From an uncultured Burkholderiales bacterium (GTDB lineage: Bacteria; Pseudomonadota; Gammaproteobacteria; Burkholderiales; Burkholderiaceae_C), in assembly GCA_903876885.1 (NCBI GenBank), contig CAIRBP010000006.1:1-32795 (forward strand): a stretch of 32,795 nt of DNA. Reading direction: 5' to 3'. Of this stretch, positions 24,567 to 32,795 are shown piece by piece. How positions within the stretch are numbered: position 1 is the first letter of the stretch; every line of letters begins with the position of its first letter. Under the pieces are notes generated by a model that had not been told where the DNA came from, ran no database searches, and worked only from the letters and a program-made list of their open reading frames with translations. The translations under genes and the position numbers were made by a program.

Positions 24567-26435
24567 TTAATCTGTTGTCGCGGTTTCTTGTGACCTATTA
24601 AGGTTGAACTGCAGTTTTGCAAGTCCTGCATATAGACCACCACGCGCAAGGAGTTCTGTGTGTGAGCCTTGCTCACAAAGTCTACCTTGATCAAACACCC
24701 AAATACAGTCTGCTTGCTGAACGGTCGCTAGGCGGTGTGCAATAACGAAAGTAGTTCTGTTTTTCATGGCAGTATTCAGTGCTTCTTGTACCACGCGTTC
24801 GCTATGCGCATCAAGCGCACTTGTTGCTTCATCTAATAACAGTAGTGGCGGGTTTTTAAGAATTGCTCTAGCTATTGCAATACGCTGTCTTTGGCCCCCA
24901 GATAGGCGTACGCCGCGCTCACCTAGAAAAGTATCGTACCCGTTGGGCAGAGCCTGAATGAATTCATCTGCAAAGGCAGCTTTAGCTGCCTCAATGACCT
25001 CCTCAGTTGTCGCATCTATTCTTCCGTATCTAATGTTGTCCATCGCAGTGCCAGAGAATACAACGGGTTCTTGAGGCACTAAGCCAATCCTGTTTCTAAG
25101 TGCATTTAAACTGATCTCATTGATGCGTGCACCGTCCATCTCGATATGACCAGATAAAGGATCATGAAATCTGAGTAAGAGACTGAATAGTGTGCTTTTG
25201 CCCGCACCACTTGGCCCCACGATTGCAATAGTTTGACCTGATTGGGCAGTACCTGTTAAATCCTTTAGGGCCCACTGGTTTGGACGCGATGGGTATTTAA
25301 AACATAAATTCTGAATACGAACCACAGATCCGCTGAGTGGCCAAACTGGTTCTTTGCTAGAGGGGTTGGAGTTGATGGAGCTCCTTGTCTCTAACAATTC
25401 CATTAGGCGCTCAGTTGCACCCGCAGCTCTGAGTAAGTCTCCGTAAACTTCACCTAAAACAGCTGCAGAGCTGGCGAGTAAAATAACGTAGACGATGGTC
25501 TGACCCAGCTCACCAGGGCTTAGGGTTCCGGCCTGCACGGCAAGAGTCCCTTCATAAAGCCCCCAAAGCAAAGCCGCACTTGTCGCCATAATAATGAAGC
25601 CAACTAAAACTGCGCGTGCTTTGGTTCTGTTAACTGCAGTAATGAATGCAAATTGAGTAGACTCAGTAAACCGCTTTGACTCTCTGTCCTCAGCCGTGTA
25701 GCTTTGAACAACAGGTATTGCGTTAAGTACCTCGCTAGCCAAGGCGCTCGCATCCGCAACTCGGTCTTGGCTGGCGCGAGAGAGGCTTCGAACTCGTCTC
25801 CCCATTCTCATACTAGGCCAAACAACTAAGATTAGAAGGCCCAAGACTTGGAGCATGAGTAGGGGATTCATCCAAATCAGCATGATCAGAGCCCCTGTGC
25901 CCATTACTAAATTTCTAAGACCCATAGAGAGCGAGGATCCAACAACGGTTTGAACGAGTGTCGTGTCATTTGTGAGTCTAGAGAGAATTTCACCTGATTG
26001 GGTGGTCTCAAAGAATTCTGCACTTTGTTTTAAAACGTGAGCGTAGACTGTATTTCTAACGTCAGCAGTAATTCGTTCACCAAGCCAACTTACCGTATAA
26101 AACCTTGCAGCCGAAAAGAGCGCTAAAGCTGAGGCTACGCCAAAGAGTTCCAAAAAGTGCTCCGCCAAATGAAGTCTTCCCTCTTGTTTAGCCAAGCCTT
26201 GGTCGATAAGAGTTTTTAATGCCCAAGGAAACGCAAGTGTTGCACCTGCTGCGAGGACCAAGAAAACGCCGGCCATTGCGACGGCCCATTTGTATTGACG
26301 GACAAAGGGCCAAAGTCGTTTAAGTGCGTTTGGATTTTTAGCAGGCCGCCTTGGGGCAATTGGATCCGAGGCTGAAGGGGGTGCAGCAGAGCTGATTAAG
26401 GGTTCTTGCGATATTGAGGGATCTTGGCTTTGCAT
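24567..26435 (-). CDS. ABC exporter, fused permease-ATPase (MsbA-like)
   Basis: This 622-residue type IV ABC half-transporter acts as a homodimer. The N-terminal about 50 residues are polar and variable. Six membrane helices span about residues 50-340, with the typical ARFYTVSWLGERITADVRNTVY and FFETTQSGEILSRLTNDT motifs. The ATPase domain has Walker A (GPSGAGKST), the signature LSGGQRQRIAIARA, Walker B (LLLLDEATSALD) and the H-loop (IAHRLATV). The match is to lipid/multidrug exporters; the substrate is unknown. It is divergent from the NUDIX gene with only 33 bases between starts, so the promoters probably lie partly inside the neighbouring genes. Confidence 0.93.
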   Translation of the reverse strand: MQSQDPSISQEPLISSAAPPSASDPIAPRRPAKNPNALKRLWPFVRQYKWAVAMAGVFLVLAAGATLAFPWALKTLIDQGLAKQEGRLHLAEHFLELFGVASALALFSAARFYTVSWLGERITADVRNTVYAHVLKQSAEFFETTQSGEILSRLTNDTTLVQTVVGSSLSMGLRNLVMGTGALIMLIWMNPLLMLQVLGLLILVVWPSMRMGRRVRSLSRASQDRVADASALASEVLNAIPVVQSYTAEDRESKRFTESTQFAFITAVNRTKARAVLVGFIIMATSAALLWGLYEGTLAVQAGTLSPGELGQTIVYVILLASSAAVLGEVYGDLLRAAGATERLMELLETRSSINSNPSSKEPVWPLSGSVVRIQNLCFKYPSRPNQWALKDLTGTAQSGQTIAIVGPSGAGKSTLFSLLLRFHDPLSGHIEMDGARINEISLNALRNRIGLVPQEPVVFSGTAMDNIRYGRIDATTEEVIEAAKAAFADEFIQALPNGYDTFLGERGVRLSGGQRQRIAIARAILKNPPLLLLDEATSALDAHSERVVQEALNTAMKNRTTFVIAHRLATVQQADCIWVFDQGRLCEQGSHTELLARGGLYAGLAKLQFNLNRSQETATTD

Positions 26436-26468
26436 AGGTGTTTAGATATTTAATGCCACAATAGCATC

Positions 26469-27359
26469 ATGGAAATTCAAAGCGATGTTATTACAAGTGA
26501 GCCCATTGATGCGGCCACTCTTTTGTTACTCCGGGACGTTGAGTCTGAGCCTGGAGTTGAAGTTTTTTTGATCAAGCGACACGTCAAATCCTCAGTCCTT
26601 GGTGGAGTGTATGTGTTTCCGGGTGGCAAGGTGGACGCGGCAGACGTCACAACAGAATTCTTGAGCCGATTGGACATAGACGGGGAAACCCTTAAAACCC
26701 GTCTAAGCGAGGCAGACCTGACCGCTGAGCAGGCTATGTCGATCTATATTGCTGCGATACGTGAGACGTTTGAGGAGTGCGGCGTGTTAATTGCAAAATC
26801 GCGGCTTGCTCAAGTATTTACACCTCTAGAACATCTAGAATTAAATGCTACAAAAGACCTTATAAGCTTACTAGATCAGCACAAGATGTTGCTGAGCGCG
26901 GATGATTTGGTACCCTTTAGTAGGTGGATTACCCCAAAAATGGCCTCACACATGTCAAAGCGCTTTGATACTCGGTTTTTTTTAGCAAAAAACCCAGATT
27001 TACAAGTCGCTAAACACGATAATCACGAGGCAACTGATAGTGCTTGGATGACTCCGAGGACTGCCCTGCAAAAGTATTGGAACAAAGAGATTGAGTTGGC
27101 AGCTCCTCAGGTAATGAGTTTGGCTAATTTAGCTAGGTTCAAGAGCGTTGACGAGGCACTTGCGGCGGCTAGATCTAGGAAACCTGCTTTTGTGAGGCCA
27201 GAGCCCTTTGATCATGACGGGGTTAGGCACCTTACCTATCCCGGTCATCCCCAGCACAGCGAGCGCGAACCCGTAATGGGTGGGCCAAGGTTGTTAAGGT
27301 TTGTGAATGAGCGATTTGAACCATTGGGCGGATTTGAAGCGTTTTTTGAAAGTGAGTGA
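26469..27359 (+). CDS. NUDIX hydrolase, NUDT7/NUDT19-like
   Basis: This 296-residue protein has a NUDIX domain split by an insertion. VYVFPGGKVDAAD (about 48-59) carries the first part of the box, and RETFEECGV (98-106) the metal-binding REx2EE part. The gap between them is longer than in a standard NUDIX box, as in the NUDT7/NUDT19 group that acts on CoA and acyl-CoA derivatives. The N-terminal strand AATLLLLRDVESEPGVEVFLIKR is also typical. The substrate is unproven. There is no clear Shine-Dalgarno sequence before ATG 26469. The Bug receptor gene follows 49 bases later. Confidence 0.88.
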   Translation: MEIQSDVITSEPIDAATLLLLRDVESEPGVEVFLIKRHVKSSVLGGVYVFPGGKVDAADVTTEFLSRLDIDGETLKTRLSEADLTAEQAMSIYIAAIRETFEECGVLIAKSRLAQVFTPLEHLELNATKDLISLLDQHKMLLSADDLVPFSRWITPKMASHMSKRFDTRFFLAKNPDLQVAKHDNHEATDSAWMTPRTALQKYWNKEIELAAPQVMSLANLARFKSVDEALAAARSRKPAFVRPEPFDHDGVRHLTYPGHPQHSEREPVMGGPRLLRFVNERFEPLGGFEAFFESE

Positions 27360-27408
27360 GTTTTCCTGAAGTGAGAGCTCTACCTATAGTTAAAAAAGGA
27401 TGTGAATA

Positions 27409-28395
27409 ATGAAGCTGATTACAAGAAAAACTTTTGCTTTGTATGCCGGTGCGCTCTTAAGCTTAGGGGTTGCGTCCTTTGCCGGCGCAGCGGACGTGTA
27501 TCCAAGTAAACCCATTCGACTGGTTTGCCCTTTCCCACCGGGCGGAGCAGTTGATATAGCTTCTCGGGCTATCGCTTTGGAATTGGCCAAAAATCTGGGT
27601 CAACCTGTGACAGTAGATAACCGACCCGGAGCCGGCGGAAATATTGGCGGTGCTGAGGTAGCACACGCTGCCCCAGACGGCTATACCATCATGCTTACAA
27701 CCAGCGGGATCCAGGCTATTAACCCTGCTTTGTATGCAAAGATGCCCTTCAATCCCAGTAAGGACTTTGCTCCAATTGGAACCATCGTTTCAATGAACAA
27801 TGTGCTTGTTGTGCCTCTAAATTCTAAAATCCATTCAGTCCAAGAACTGATCGCTATGGCCAAGGCAACACCTGGAGAGCTTAACTTTGCATCCAGTGGT
27901 AACGGTACAAGTATTCATATGTCAGGTGAGATGTTCAAAAACCTTGCAAAAGTGGACTTGGTCCACATCCCCTACAAGGGCAGTTCACCAGCGTTGACCG
28001 ATTTGATGGGTGGTCAGGTGATGATGATGTTTGACAACATTCCAGCCTCGATGCCTTTTATTAAAACAGGAAAATTAAGACCCATCGCGACCACTGGGGC
28101 CAAGCGCGATCCGTTCTTACCTGAGTTGCCAACGATTGCTGAGTCTGGTGTTCCTGGCTATGAGTCAGGAGTTTGGTTCGGTTTGGTCGCTCCTGCAGGA
28201 ACTCCCAAGGAAATTATTTCAAAAATTAATGCTGAGATGCTAAAGGGTCTCAAATCCCCTGATTTTGTGCGTCGAATGAATGAATCTGGTTACATCGTGA
28301 ACGGCTCATCCCCAGAGCAAATGGCGGAGTTGGACCGCACGGAAGTGCCGCGTTGGGCTGCCATCGTAAAGGCATCGGGCGCTAAGGCTGATTAA
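27409..28395 (+). CDS. Bug/TctC-family periplasmic solute receptor (second copy)
   Basis: This is a 328-residue orphan receptor of the same family as the gene at 18366 but clearly divergent from it. The signal peptide spans about residues 1-27 (cut near GAA before DVYPSKP). Motifs are IRLVCPFPPGGAVDIASRA, VDNRPGAGGNIGGAEVAHAAPDGYTIML, HIPYKGSSPALTDLMGGQV and ELPTIAESGVPGYE. AAAAAGGA before ATG 27409 is a good ribosome binding site. No TctA/TctB genes are adjacent. A strong hairpin follows its stop. Confidence 0.95.
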   Translation: MKLITRKTFALYAGALLSLGVASFAGAADVYPSKPIRLVCPFPPGGAVDIASRAIALELAKNLGQPVTVDNRPGAGGNIGGAEVAHAAPDGYTIMLTTSGIQAINPALYAKMPFNPSKDFAPIGTIVSMNNVLVVPLNSKIHSVQELIAMAKATPGELNFASSGNGTSIHMSGEMFKNLAKVDLVHIPYKGSSPALTDLMGGQVMMMFDNIPASMPFIKTGKLRPIATTGAKRDPFLPELPTIAESGVPGYESGVWFGLVAPAGTPKEIISKINAEMLKGLKSPDFVRRMNESGYIVNGSSPEQMAELDRTEVPRWAAIVKASGAKAD

Positions 28396-28408
28396 TCAAA
28401 ACAACCTT

Positions 28409-28440
28409 TAAGCAAGAGAGGTTAAAACCTCTCTTGCTTA
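28409..28440 (+). terminator. Long perfect hairpin after the second Bug gene
   Basis: TAAGCAAGAGAGGTT and AACCTCTCTTGCTTA form a perfect 15-bp stem with two A between the arms, 14 bases after the stop codon. There is no immediate T-run on the plus strand, so termination may be partial or the hairpin may mainly protect the mRNA 3' end. It separates the receptor gene from the ccm operon. Confidence 0.65.
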
Positions 28441-28537
28441 GAACTGCTTATTTGTTGTTCTTATCGTTGTATTAAATGATTTTCACCCACAAGTCCACAA
28501 AGCTTTACTAGCCAAATCCACAGCTCTCCTGGCCCAA

Positions 28538-29167
28538 GTGACTCCAACCCATTGTTTAGAAATTAAAAACCTCTCTTTATCCAGGGGCGGGAGAAGGCTT
28601 TTAAAGGGTCTCAACTTTAAGCTAAATGCAGGTGAATGGTTGCATTTGCAAGGGGATAACGGCATAGGAAAGACAAGCCTACTTCGAGTGATTTGTAGCC
28701 TTGCACCGTTGGATGAGGGGGAGGTACTTTGGAATAGTGAAGATATCCACCAAGACCTTACCCGTTACTTAAAGGACATCTTTTTTGTGGGACACAAAAT
28801 TGCCCTCAAAGAAGAGCTCAGCCCGTATGAGAACTTAACGATTGAATGTGCATTGATGAATGTGCCTGTCGAGCGTGTTCAGCTACTTGAGGCATTGAAG
28901 CATTTTGGTTTGCAAGGGCGTGAACATGTTCCCCTAGGAATTCTCTCCCAGGGACAAAAACGAAGAGTTGGTTTAGCAAAGTTAAAACTATCGCGAGCCC
29001 CTCTTTGGATTTTGGATGAGCCCTTAGTAGCATTGGATGCACACACAGTTGAAAAATTCACAGAGCTTTTGGAAAATCACTTAGCCAACTCAGGCATGAT
29101 CGTCTTGACCAGTCATCAACCCATTACTTTGAACGGACGTGGTCGCGTGCTCACGCTTACCTTATGA
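28538..29167 (+). CDS. ccmA: Cytochrome c maturation ATPase CcmA
   Basis: This 209-residue ABC ATPase belongs to the CcmABCD complex, which releases holo-CcmE for cytochrome c maturation. Walker A is GDNGIGKTS (39-47), the signature LSQGQKRR starts at 136, and Walker B is LWILDEP (156-162). The length is typical. GTG 28538 is the only usual start codon in frame that gives a full domain; no ATG, GTG or TTG lies upstream before the in-frame stop, and no Shine-Dalgarno sequence is seen, so translation may be weak. The stop overlaps the ccmB start (ATGA). Confidence 0.93.
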   Translation: MTPTHCLEIKNLSLSRGGRRLLKGLNFKLNAGEWLHLQGDNGIGKTSLLRVICSLAPLDEGEVLWNSEDIHQDLTRYLKDIFFVGHKIALKEELSPYENLTIECALMNVPVERVQLLEALKHFGLQGREHVPLGILSQGQKRRVGLAKLKLSRAPLWILDEPLVALDAHTVEKFTELLENHLANSGMIVLTSHQPITLNGRGRVLTLTL

Positions 29168-29829
29168 ACGCATTTATCGCAATTTTGCGACGCGATTTAA
29201 AAGTCGCTATGAACCGCAAGGTAGAAGTGCTCAGTGGCTTGTTTTTTTATCTCGTTGTCGCGACCTTATTTCCCTTGGCGATTGGATCAGATTTGGATAT
29301 TCTGCGGCGCATTGCTCCAGGAATTTTGTGGGTCGGCGCACTCTTATCATCTATGTTAACTTTGGGCAGATTGTTTGAGGCGGATTGGCAAGACGGAAGC
29401 CTTGAGCAACTCTTAATAACCCCAAACAACCTTTCTTTACTTGTTTTAGCGAAAATACTTTCTCATTGGATGCTTTGTGGGTTGCCGTTGGTGGTTTTGG
29501 CTCCGGTACTTGGGCTAATGTTTGACCTGCCAAGTGAATATGTAATCGTACTCATGGGTACGCTCCTCATTGGGACACCGGTATTGTCTTGTTTGGGTGC
29601 GATCGCCTCTGCTTTAACTTTGGGGCTAAGGGGCGGGGGAGTTTTAATTTCATTGTTGGTACTCCCTCTTTTTGTACCTGTGTTAGTGTTTGGTTCTGGC
29701 GCAGTTGAGTCTTTAAGCGCTGGTTTGGGAGTGCAGGCATATTTTTCTATTTTGATGGCTATGCTAGTTCCTGCACTTTTCTTTAGCCCCTGGGCGTGTG
29801 CAGCGGCCCTGCGGGTCGCATTTGAGTAA
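29164..29829 (+). CDS. ccmB: Heme exporter permease CcmB
   Basis: This 221-residue inner-membrane protein has about six hydrophobic segments and is the permease partner of CcmA. Typical stretches are the cytoplasmic start IAILRRDLKVAMNRK, LLSSMLTLGRLFEADWQDGSLEQLL and LTLGLRGGGVLISLLVLPLFVPVLVFGSG. The overlap with ccmA and the following ccmC support the assignment. Together the ABC unit drives release of heme-loaded CcmE. Confidence 0.95.
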   Translation: MNAFIAILRRDLKVAMNRKVEVLSGLFFYLVVATLFPLAIGSDLDILRRIAPGILWVGALLSSMLTLGRLFEADWQDGSLEQLLITPNNLSLLVLAKILSHWMLCGLPLVVLAPVLGLMFDLPSEYVIVLMGTLLIGTPVLSCLGAIASALTLGLRGGGVLISLLVLPLFVPVLVFGSGAVESLSAGLGVQAYFSILMAMLVPALFFSPWACAAALRVAFE

Positions 29830-29872
29830 ATATTAAGAGAGTCATCTGCAGGCTTAAAATATTACGGATTAA

Positions 29873-30622
29873 ATGATGATTGGTTTTTTCTTTAAATACG
29901 CAGCACCCCAAGCTTTTTACCGCTTGGCAGGACAAATGATCCCGTGGTTTGCCGGTTTTGCGCTGATTTTGACTATTTCCGGTCTTTGGGTTGGATTGGC
30001 TATGGCGCCTACCGACGCACAGCAAGGCGAGGGATACAGAATTATTTTTTTGCATGTTCCCGCATCTTGGATGTCGATGGTCATTTTTATGGCGATGGCA
30101 TTTTGGAGTTTTTTGGGACTAACGTTTAAAACGCGTCTATCTGGAATGATGACCGCTGCATTAGCGCCCACAGGAGCTATTTTTTGCTTTTTATCGCTTT
30201 GGACTGGTGCTATGTGGGGCAAGCCGATGTGGGGGGCTTGGTGGGTTTGGGATGCAAGGCTTACATCTGAACTCATTTTGTTTTTTCTCTATTTAGGCTA
30301 CATTGCGTTAACCTCTGCAATTGATAATCCGACAAGACGTGACAAAGCAGGCGCTATTTTGGCGCTCGTTGGATCTATCAATGTTCCAATAATTTATTTC
30401 TCAGTGATTTGGTGGAACACATTGCATCAAGGTGCGTCGATATCTATGACTAAAGCACCCAGCATGGCTCATTTGATGTTAATTGGGATGCTCTTAATGG
30501 CTCTTGCTTTTTGGATGTATTCAATTGCAGTTGCCTTATACCGAGTGCGCACGCTGATTTTGCAGCGCGAGAGCGACACTAAATGGGTTCAGACTTTGGA
30601 GGAAGTGGCATCGATTAGTTAA
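29873..30622 (+). CDS. ccmC: Heme-handling protein CcmC
   Basis: This 249-residue membrane protein has six hydrophobic helices. It attaches heme to CcmE in the periplasm. The tryptophan-rich WWD domain is WGAWWVWDARLTSE (120-133). The two external heme-ligand histidines known from the family fit H61 (LHVPASW) and H185 (TLHQGAS), matching the E. coli positions almost exactly. ATG 29873 and ATG 29876 are adjacent choices. It follows ccmB by 43 bases. The 168 bases after it hold no feature I can name before ccmD. Confidence 0.96.
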   Translation: MMIGFFFKYAAPQAFYRLAGQMIPWFAGFALILTISGLWVGLAMAPTDAQQGEGYRIIFLHVPASWMSMVIFMAMAFWSFLGLTFKTRLSGMMTAALAPTGAIFCFLSLWTGAMWGKPMWGAWWVWDARLTSELILFFLYLGYIALTSAIDNPTRRDKAGAILALVGSINVPIIYFSVIWWNTLHQGASISMTKAPSMAHLMLIGMLLMALAFWMYSIAVALYRVRTLILQRESDTKWVQTLEEVASIS

Positions 30623-30790
30623 TTTTTAATGACTATCCCTTGTTGAATCACTTAATTGTGTCTTTTGCCTCAAAGTTATAGGTGTGAAACAATCTCGGTA
30701 TGCTGTGCAAATTAAGACAAATGATTTTGTTAAAAAAGTTAAGGCTTATCTGAATTACAAACAGATGCCAAATCGGTTAAGGATTTATGT

Positions 30791-30967
30791 ATGAACTGGA
30801 CTAGTTGGAGCGAATTTTTTCAAATGGGGGGTTACGCATTCTACGTTTGGAGTAGTGTTGTCGTGACTTTTGTTTTGATGAGTGTCGAGCTCGTCCAGAT
30901 CAAACGGGCGAGGAAAGTAGCTACGCTTTGGATTAGGTCAAATGCTGGCTCGTCCTCTCGCGGCTAA
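30791..30967 (+). CDS. ccmD: Heme exporter small subunit CcmD
   Basis: This is a 58-residue protein beginning MNWTSWSEFFQMGGYAFYVW. It has one membrane helix (about residues 13-34, GGYAFYVWSSVVVTFVLMSVEL) followed by a basic patch (QIKRARKVA), the usual CcmD topology. The FFxMGGYxxYVW start is the family signature. CcmD is needed to release holo-CcmE from CcmABC. The position between ccmC and ccmE confirms the call despite the small size. Confidence 0.92.
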   Translation: MNWTSWSEFFQMGGYAFYVWSSVVVTFVLMSVELVQIKRARKVATLWIRSNAGSSSRG

Positions 30968-31007
30968 GTTTTTATAAGAGTTAGAACATTTTAATAATCG
31001 CGGTCCA

Positions 31008-31460
31008 ATGACACCTAGACAAAAAAGATTTTGGTTTATAACATGCGGCATAGTTGTGCTGTGTATTGCTGCTGCATTTGTTTTAAATGCATTTCAAAGT
31101 AATTTGGTCTTTTTCTTCTCCCCCTCCCAGGTCTTCAAGGGTGAGGCACCCAAGAACCGCTTATTTAGAATAGGGGGTATGGTTAAGGAGGGCTCTCTTA
31201 AAAAGGGGAGTGATGAGATTGAGTTTATTGTTACAGACTTCTCCAGTGAGGTGAGTGTTCATTACACAGGTTTGTTGCCTGACCTTTTTAAAGAGGGTAA
31301 AGGAGTTGTTGCGCAAGGACGTATAAATGAGCAAGGTCAATTCACTGCAACTGAGGTGTTGGCCAAGCATGATGAGAATTACATGCCACCAGAGGCTAAG
31401 AGTGCAATGGATAAGGCCGCAATTGAGCGAGCCGCTAAAACAGTAAAACCAAACCCCTGA
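31008..31460 (+). CDS. ccmE: Periplasmic heme chaperone CcmE
   Basis: This 150-residue protein has an N-terminal membrane anchor (about residues 9-29, WFITCGIVVLCIAAAFVLNAF) and an OB-fold periplasmic domain. Heme is bound covalently through H121 in LAKHDENYMPPE, with the conserved nearby Y125; both are the classic Ccm system I residues. RLFRIGGMVKEGS and GVVAQGR are further family motifs. It lies 40 bases after ccmD. Confidence 0.97.
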   Translation: MTPRQKRFWFITCGIVVLCIAAAFVLNAFQSNLVFFFSPSQVFKGEAPKNRLFRIGGMVKEGSLKKGSDEIEFIVTDFSSEVSVHYTGLLPDLFKEGKGVVAQGRINEQGQFTATEVLAKHDENYMPPEAKSAMDKAAIERAAKTVKPNP

Positions 31461-31536
31461 TCCGTTATTCCTTAGTCAATAAACTCCTTGTTAATCTGTA
31501 GAGAATATTTTTTTTAAATTGATATGAAAGTCATCC

Positions 31537-32795
31537 ATGATTGCTGAGTTAGGTCAATACATATTGATTTTGGCGTTGCTTGTTGCACTGGTGCAGTGCG
31601 TGCTACCCATGGTGGGATCACTTACAAAGCAGCATGCTTGGCAGTACCTCGCTAGGCCTACTGCTTGGTTGCAATGTGCTTTGATCGTAACTGCATTTGG
31701 ATGTCTACTAACTGGATTTTTAACAGATGACTTCTCTATAGCCTATGTGGCTGAGCATTCCAATCACTTACTTCCGAAACCCTACAAGGTTGCTGCTGTT
31801 TGGGGAGGTCACGAAGGGTCATTGATGCTTTGGGTTTTGATGCTATCAATATGGACATCTTTAGTTGCCTATTTTTCAAAAAGCTTGCCGATCGGAGTAA
31901 TCTCTCGGGTTCTTAGCGTGATGGGCTTTATATCCGTTGGATTCATTCTCTTCATACTCTTCACATCGAATCCCTTTTTAAGAGAGTTGCCTGTCCCACC
32001 AGAGGGGCGTGATTTAAATCCCCTTTTGCAAGACCCTGGTTTGGTGATTCATCCTCCAATGCTCTACATGGGCTATGTGGGAATGTCAGTTTGTTTCGCA
32101 TTTGCGATTGCAGCACTGATCACGGGTCGACTTGATTCGGCTTGGTCGCGATGGTCCAGGCCATGGACGGTGATTGCTTGGTCTTTCTTAACCCTCGGAA
32201 TAGGCTTAGGGTCTTGGTGGGCTTATTACGAGTTAGGTTGGGGGGGGTGGTGGTTTTGGGATCCGGTTGAGAATGCTTCACTTATGCCTTGGTTGGTCTC
32301 GACTGCGTTGATTCACTCTTTAATGGTTACGGAAAAACGTGGAGGCTTTAAAGCCTGGACGGTACTTCTCGCTATTGCTGCTTTCTCTCTCTCGCTGCTT
32401 GGAACATTTTTGGTTCGCTCAGGAGTTCTAACTTCAGTACACGCTTTTGCTTCAGATCCAACTCGGGGAATATTCGTTCTGTGCTTTTTAGCTATTGTGG
32501 TGGGTGCATCACTTACCTTATTTGCTTGGAGAGCACCTACGGTAACTTTAGGCGGTACGATGGGTTTGTTGTCTAGAGAGACATTTTTGCTGCTCAACAG
32601 CGTTTTACTAAGCGTTGCAACGGCAGCCGTTTTACTCGGCACCCTTTATCCTTTGGTAATCGATGCGCTGAATTTAGGAAAACTATCTGTTGGTCCACCT
32701 TACTTTAATGTGGTGTTTGCACCTTTGATGATTCCGGTGCTATTTTTGCTCATACCCGGAACGGTTGCAAAGTGGCGAAGCGCTAATTTGCAAGA
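31537..32795 (+). CDS. ccmF: Cytochrome c heme lyase subunit CcmF (3' end outside window)
   Basis: The reading frame starts at ATG 31537 and stays open for 419 codons to the window edge, so the gene is partial (full CcmF is usually about 650 residues). It is strongly hydrophobic. The early HEGSLMLWV motif, the heme-associated IHPPMLYMGY (His about 172), the WWD domain GWGGWWFWDPVENASLMPW (about 234-252) and GTFLVRSGVLTSVHAFASDP are all present. CcmF joins heme from CcmE to apocytochrome c with CcmH. ccmG and ccmH are expected beyond the edge but cannot be seen. Confidence 0.96.
   Translation, partial: MIAELGQYILILALLVALVQCVLPMVGSLTKQHAWQYLARPTAWLQCALIVTAFGCLLTGFLTDDFSIAYVAEHSNHLLPKPYKVAAVWGGHEGSLMLWVLMLSIWTSLVAYFSKSLPIGVISRVLSVMGFISVGFILFILFTSNPFLRELPVPPEGRDLNPLLQDPGLVIHPPMLYMGYVGMSVCFAFAIAALITGRLDSAWSRWSRPWTVIAWSFLTLGIGLGSWWAYYELGWGGWWFWDPVENASLMPWLVSTALIHSLMVTEKRGGFKAWTVLLAIAAFSLSLLGTFLVRSGVLTSVHAFASDPTRGIFVLCFLAIVVGASLTLFAWRAPTVTLGGTMGLLSRETFLLLNSVLLSVATAAVLLGTLYPLVIDALNLGKLSVGPPYFNVVFAPLMIPVLFLLIPGTVAKWRSANLQ

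Noticed and set aside
29917..30276. Minus-strand frame of 119 codons inside ccmC
   Set aside because: It is antisense to ccmC across its conserved WWD domain and heme-ligand region; no independent support.
32313..32642. Minus-strand frame of 109 codons near the right edge
   Set aside because: It is antisense to the open ccmF frame, which carries all the expected family motifs.

Overview
The window looks like a chromosomal segment from a low-to-mid GC (mid-40s % by eye) member of the Burkholderiales (Betaproteobacteria), probably a Polynucleobacter-like or Alcaligenaceae-like aquatic lineage. The clues are family content and gene order, not a search: two Bug/TctC-type solute receptors, a DUF3460-scpA pair, the fmdB-DUF502-aspS block, an EEP phosphatase-clsB pair, the gpmA-ctpA-thiF unit divergent from rhodanese-grxC-secB-gpsA, and a ccmABCDEF operon. 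Nearly all of the DNA is coding. I see no tRNA, rRNA, CRISPR array, insertion sequence or prophage gene.

Layout. 1-3118: FmdB zinc-ribbon protein, DUF502 membrane protein and aspartyl-tRNA synthetase. 3152-3868: alpha/beta hydrolase. 4129-7615: an unusual four-gene, tightly overlapping cassette: a two-[2Fe-2S] small subunit, a Tat-exported molybdopterin large subunit of the isoquinoline-oxidoreductase (IorAB) type, then SoxY-like and SoxZ-like carrier proteins. 7673-9700: EEP-family phosphatase/nuclease and cardiolipin synthase B. 9804-11419: FolE GTP cyclohydrolase I and a DUF429 protein. 14518-11479 (minus): gpmA, ctpA and a MoeB/ThiF-type E1 enzyme. 14640-17017: rhodanese, glutaredoxin 3, SecB and GpsA. 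18108-17054 (minus): DUF3460 and ScpA. 18366-19340: a Bug receptor. 23261-19351 (minus): MetG and a SulP transporter. 23401-24498: Mrp/ApbC. 26435-24567 (minus): an MsbA-like ABC exporter. 26469-28395: a NUDIX hydrolase and a second Bug receptor. 28538 to the end: cytochrome c maturation genes ccmA, B, C, D, E and the 5' part of ccmF, which runs off the window.

Most of the window is housekeeping. The part that stands out is 4129-7615. Two heterodimers are encoded back to back. In each, one subunit carries a twin-arginine signal (the molybdopterin subunit and SoxY) and the other carries none, so both pairs are predicted to reach the periplasm by Tat, with the signal-less subunit carried along. 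No other sox gene, no cytochrome c partner and no XdhC-type maturation factor is visible nearby. The SoxY-like protein has one cysteine near its C-terminus, but in the context ACVDGS instead of the classic GGCGG arm. I propose, as inference only, a periplasmic molybdenum hydroxylase that works with a dedicated SoxYZ-like swinging-arm carrier outside the usual thiosulfate-oxidation pathway.

Regulatory structure seen directly includes a strong intrinsic terminator only 20 bases before secB, a perfect 15-bp hairpin between the second Bug gene and ccmA, a good sigma70-type promoter before metG, and a long AU-rich hairpin ahead of the molybdenum/SoxYZ cassette.
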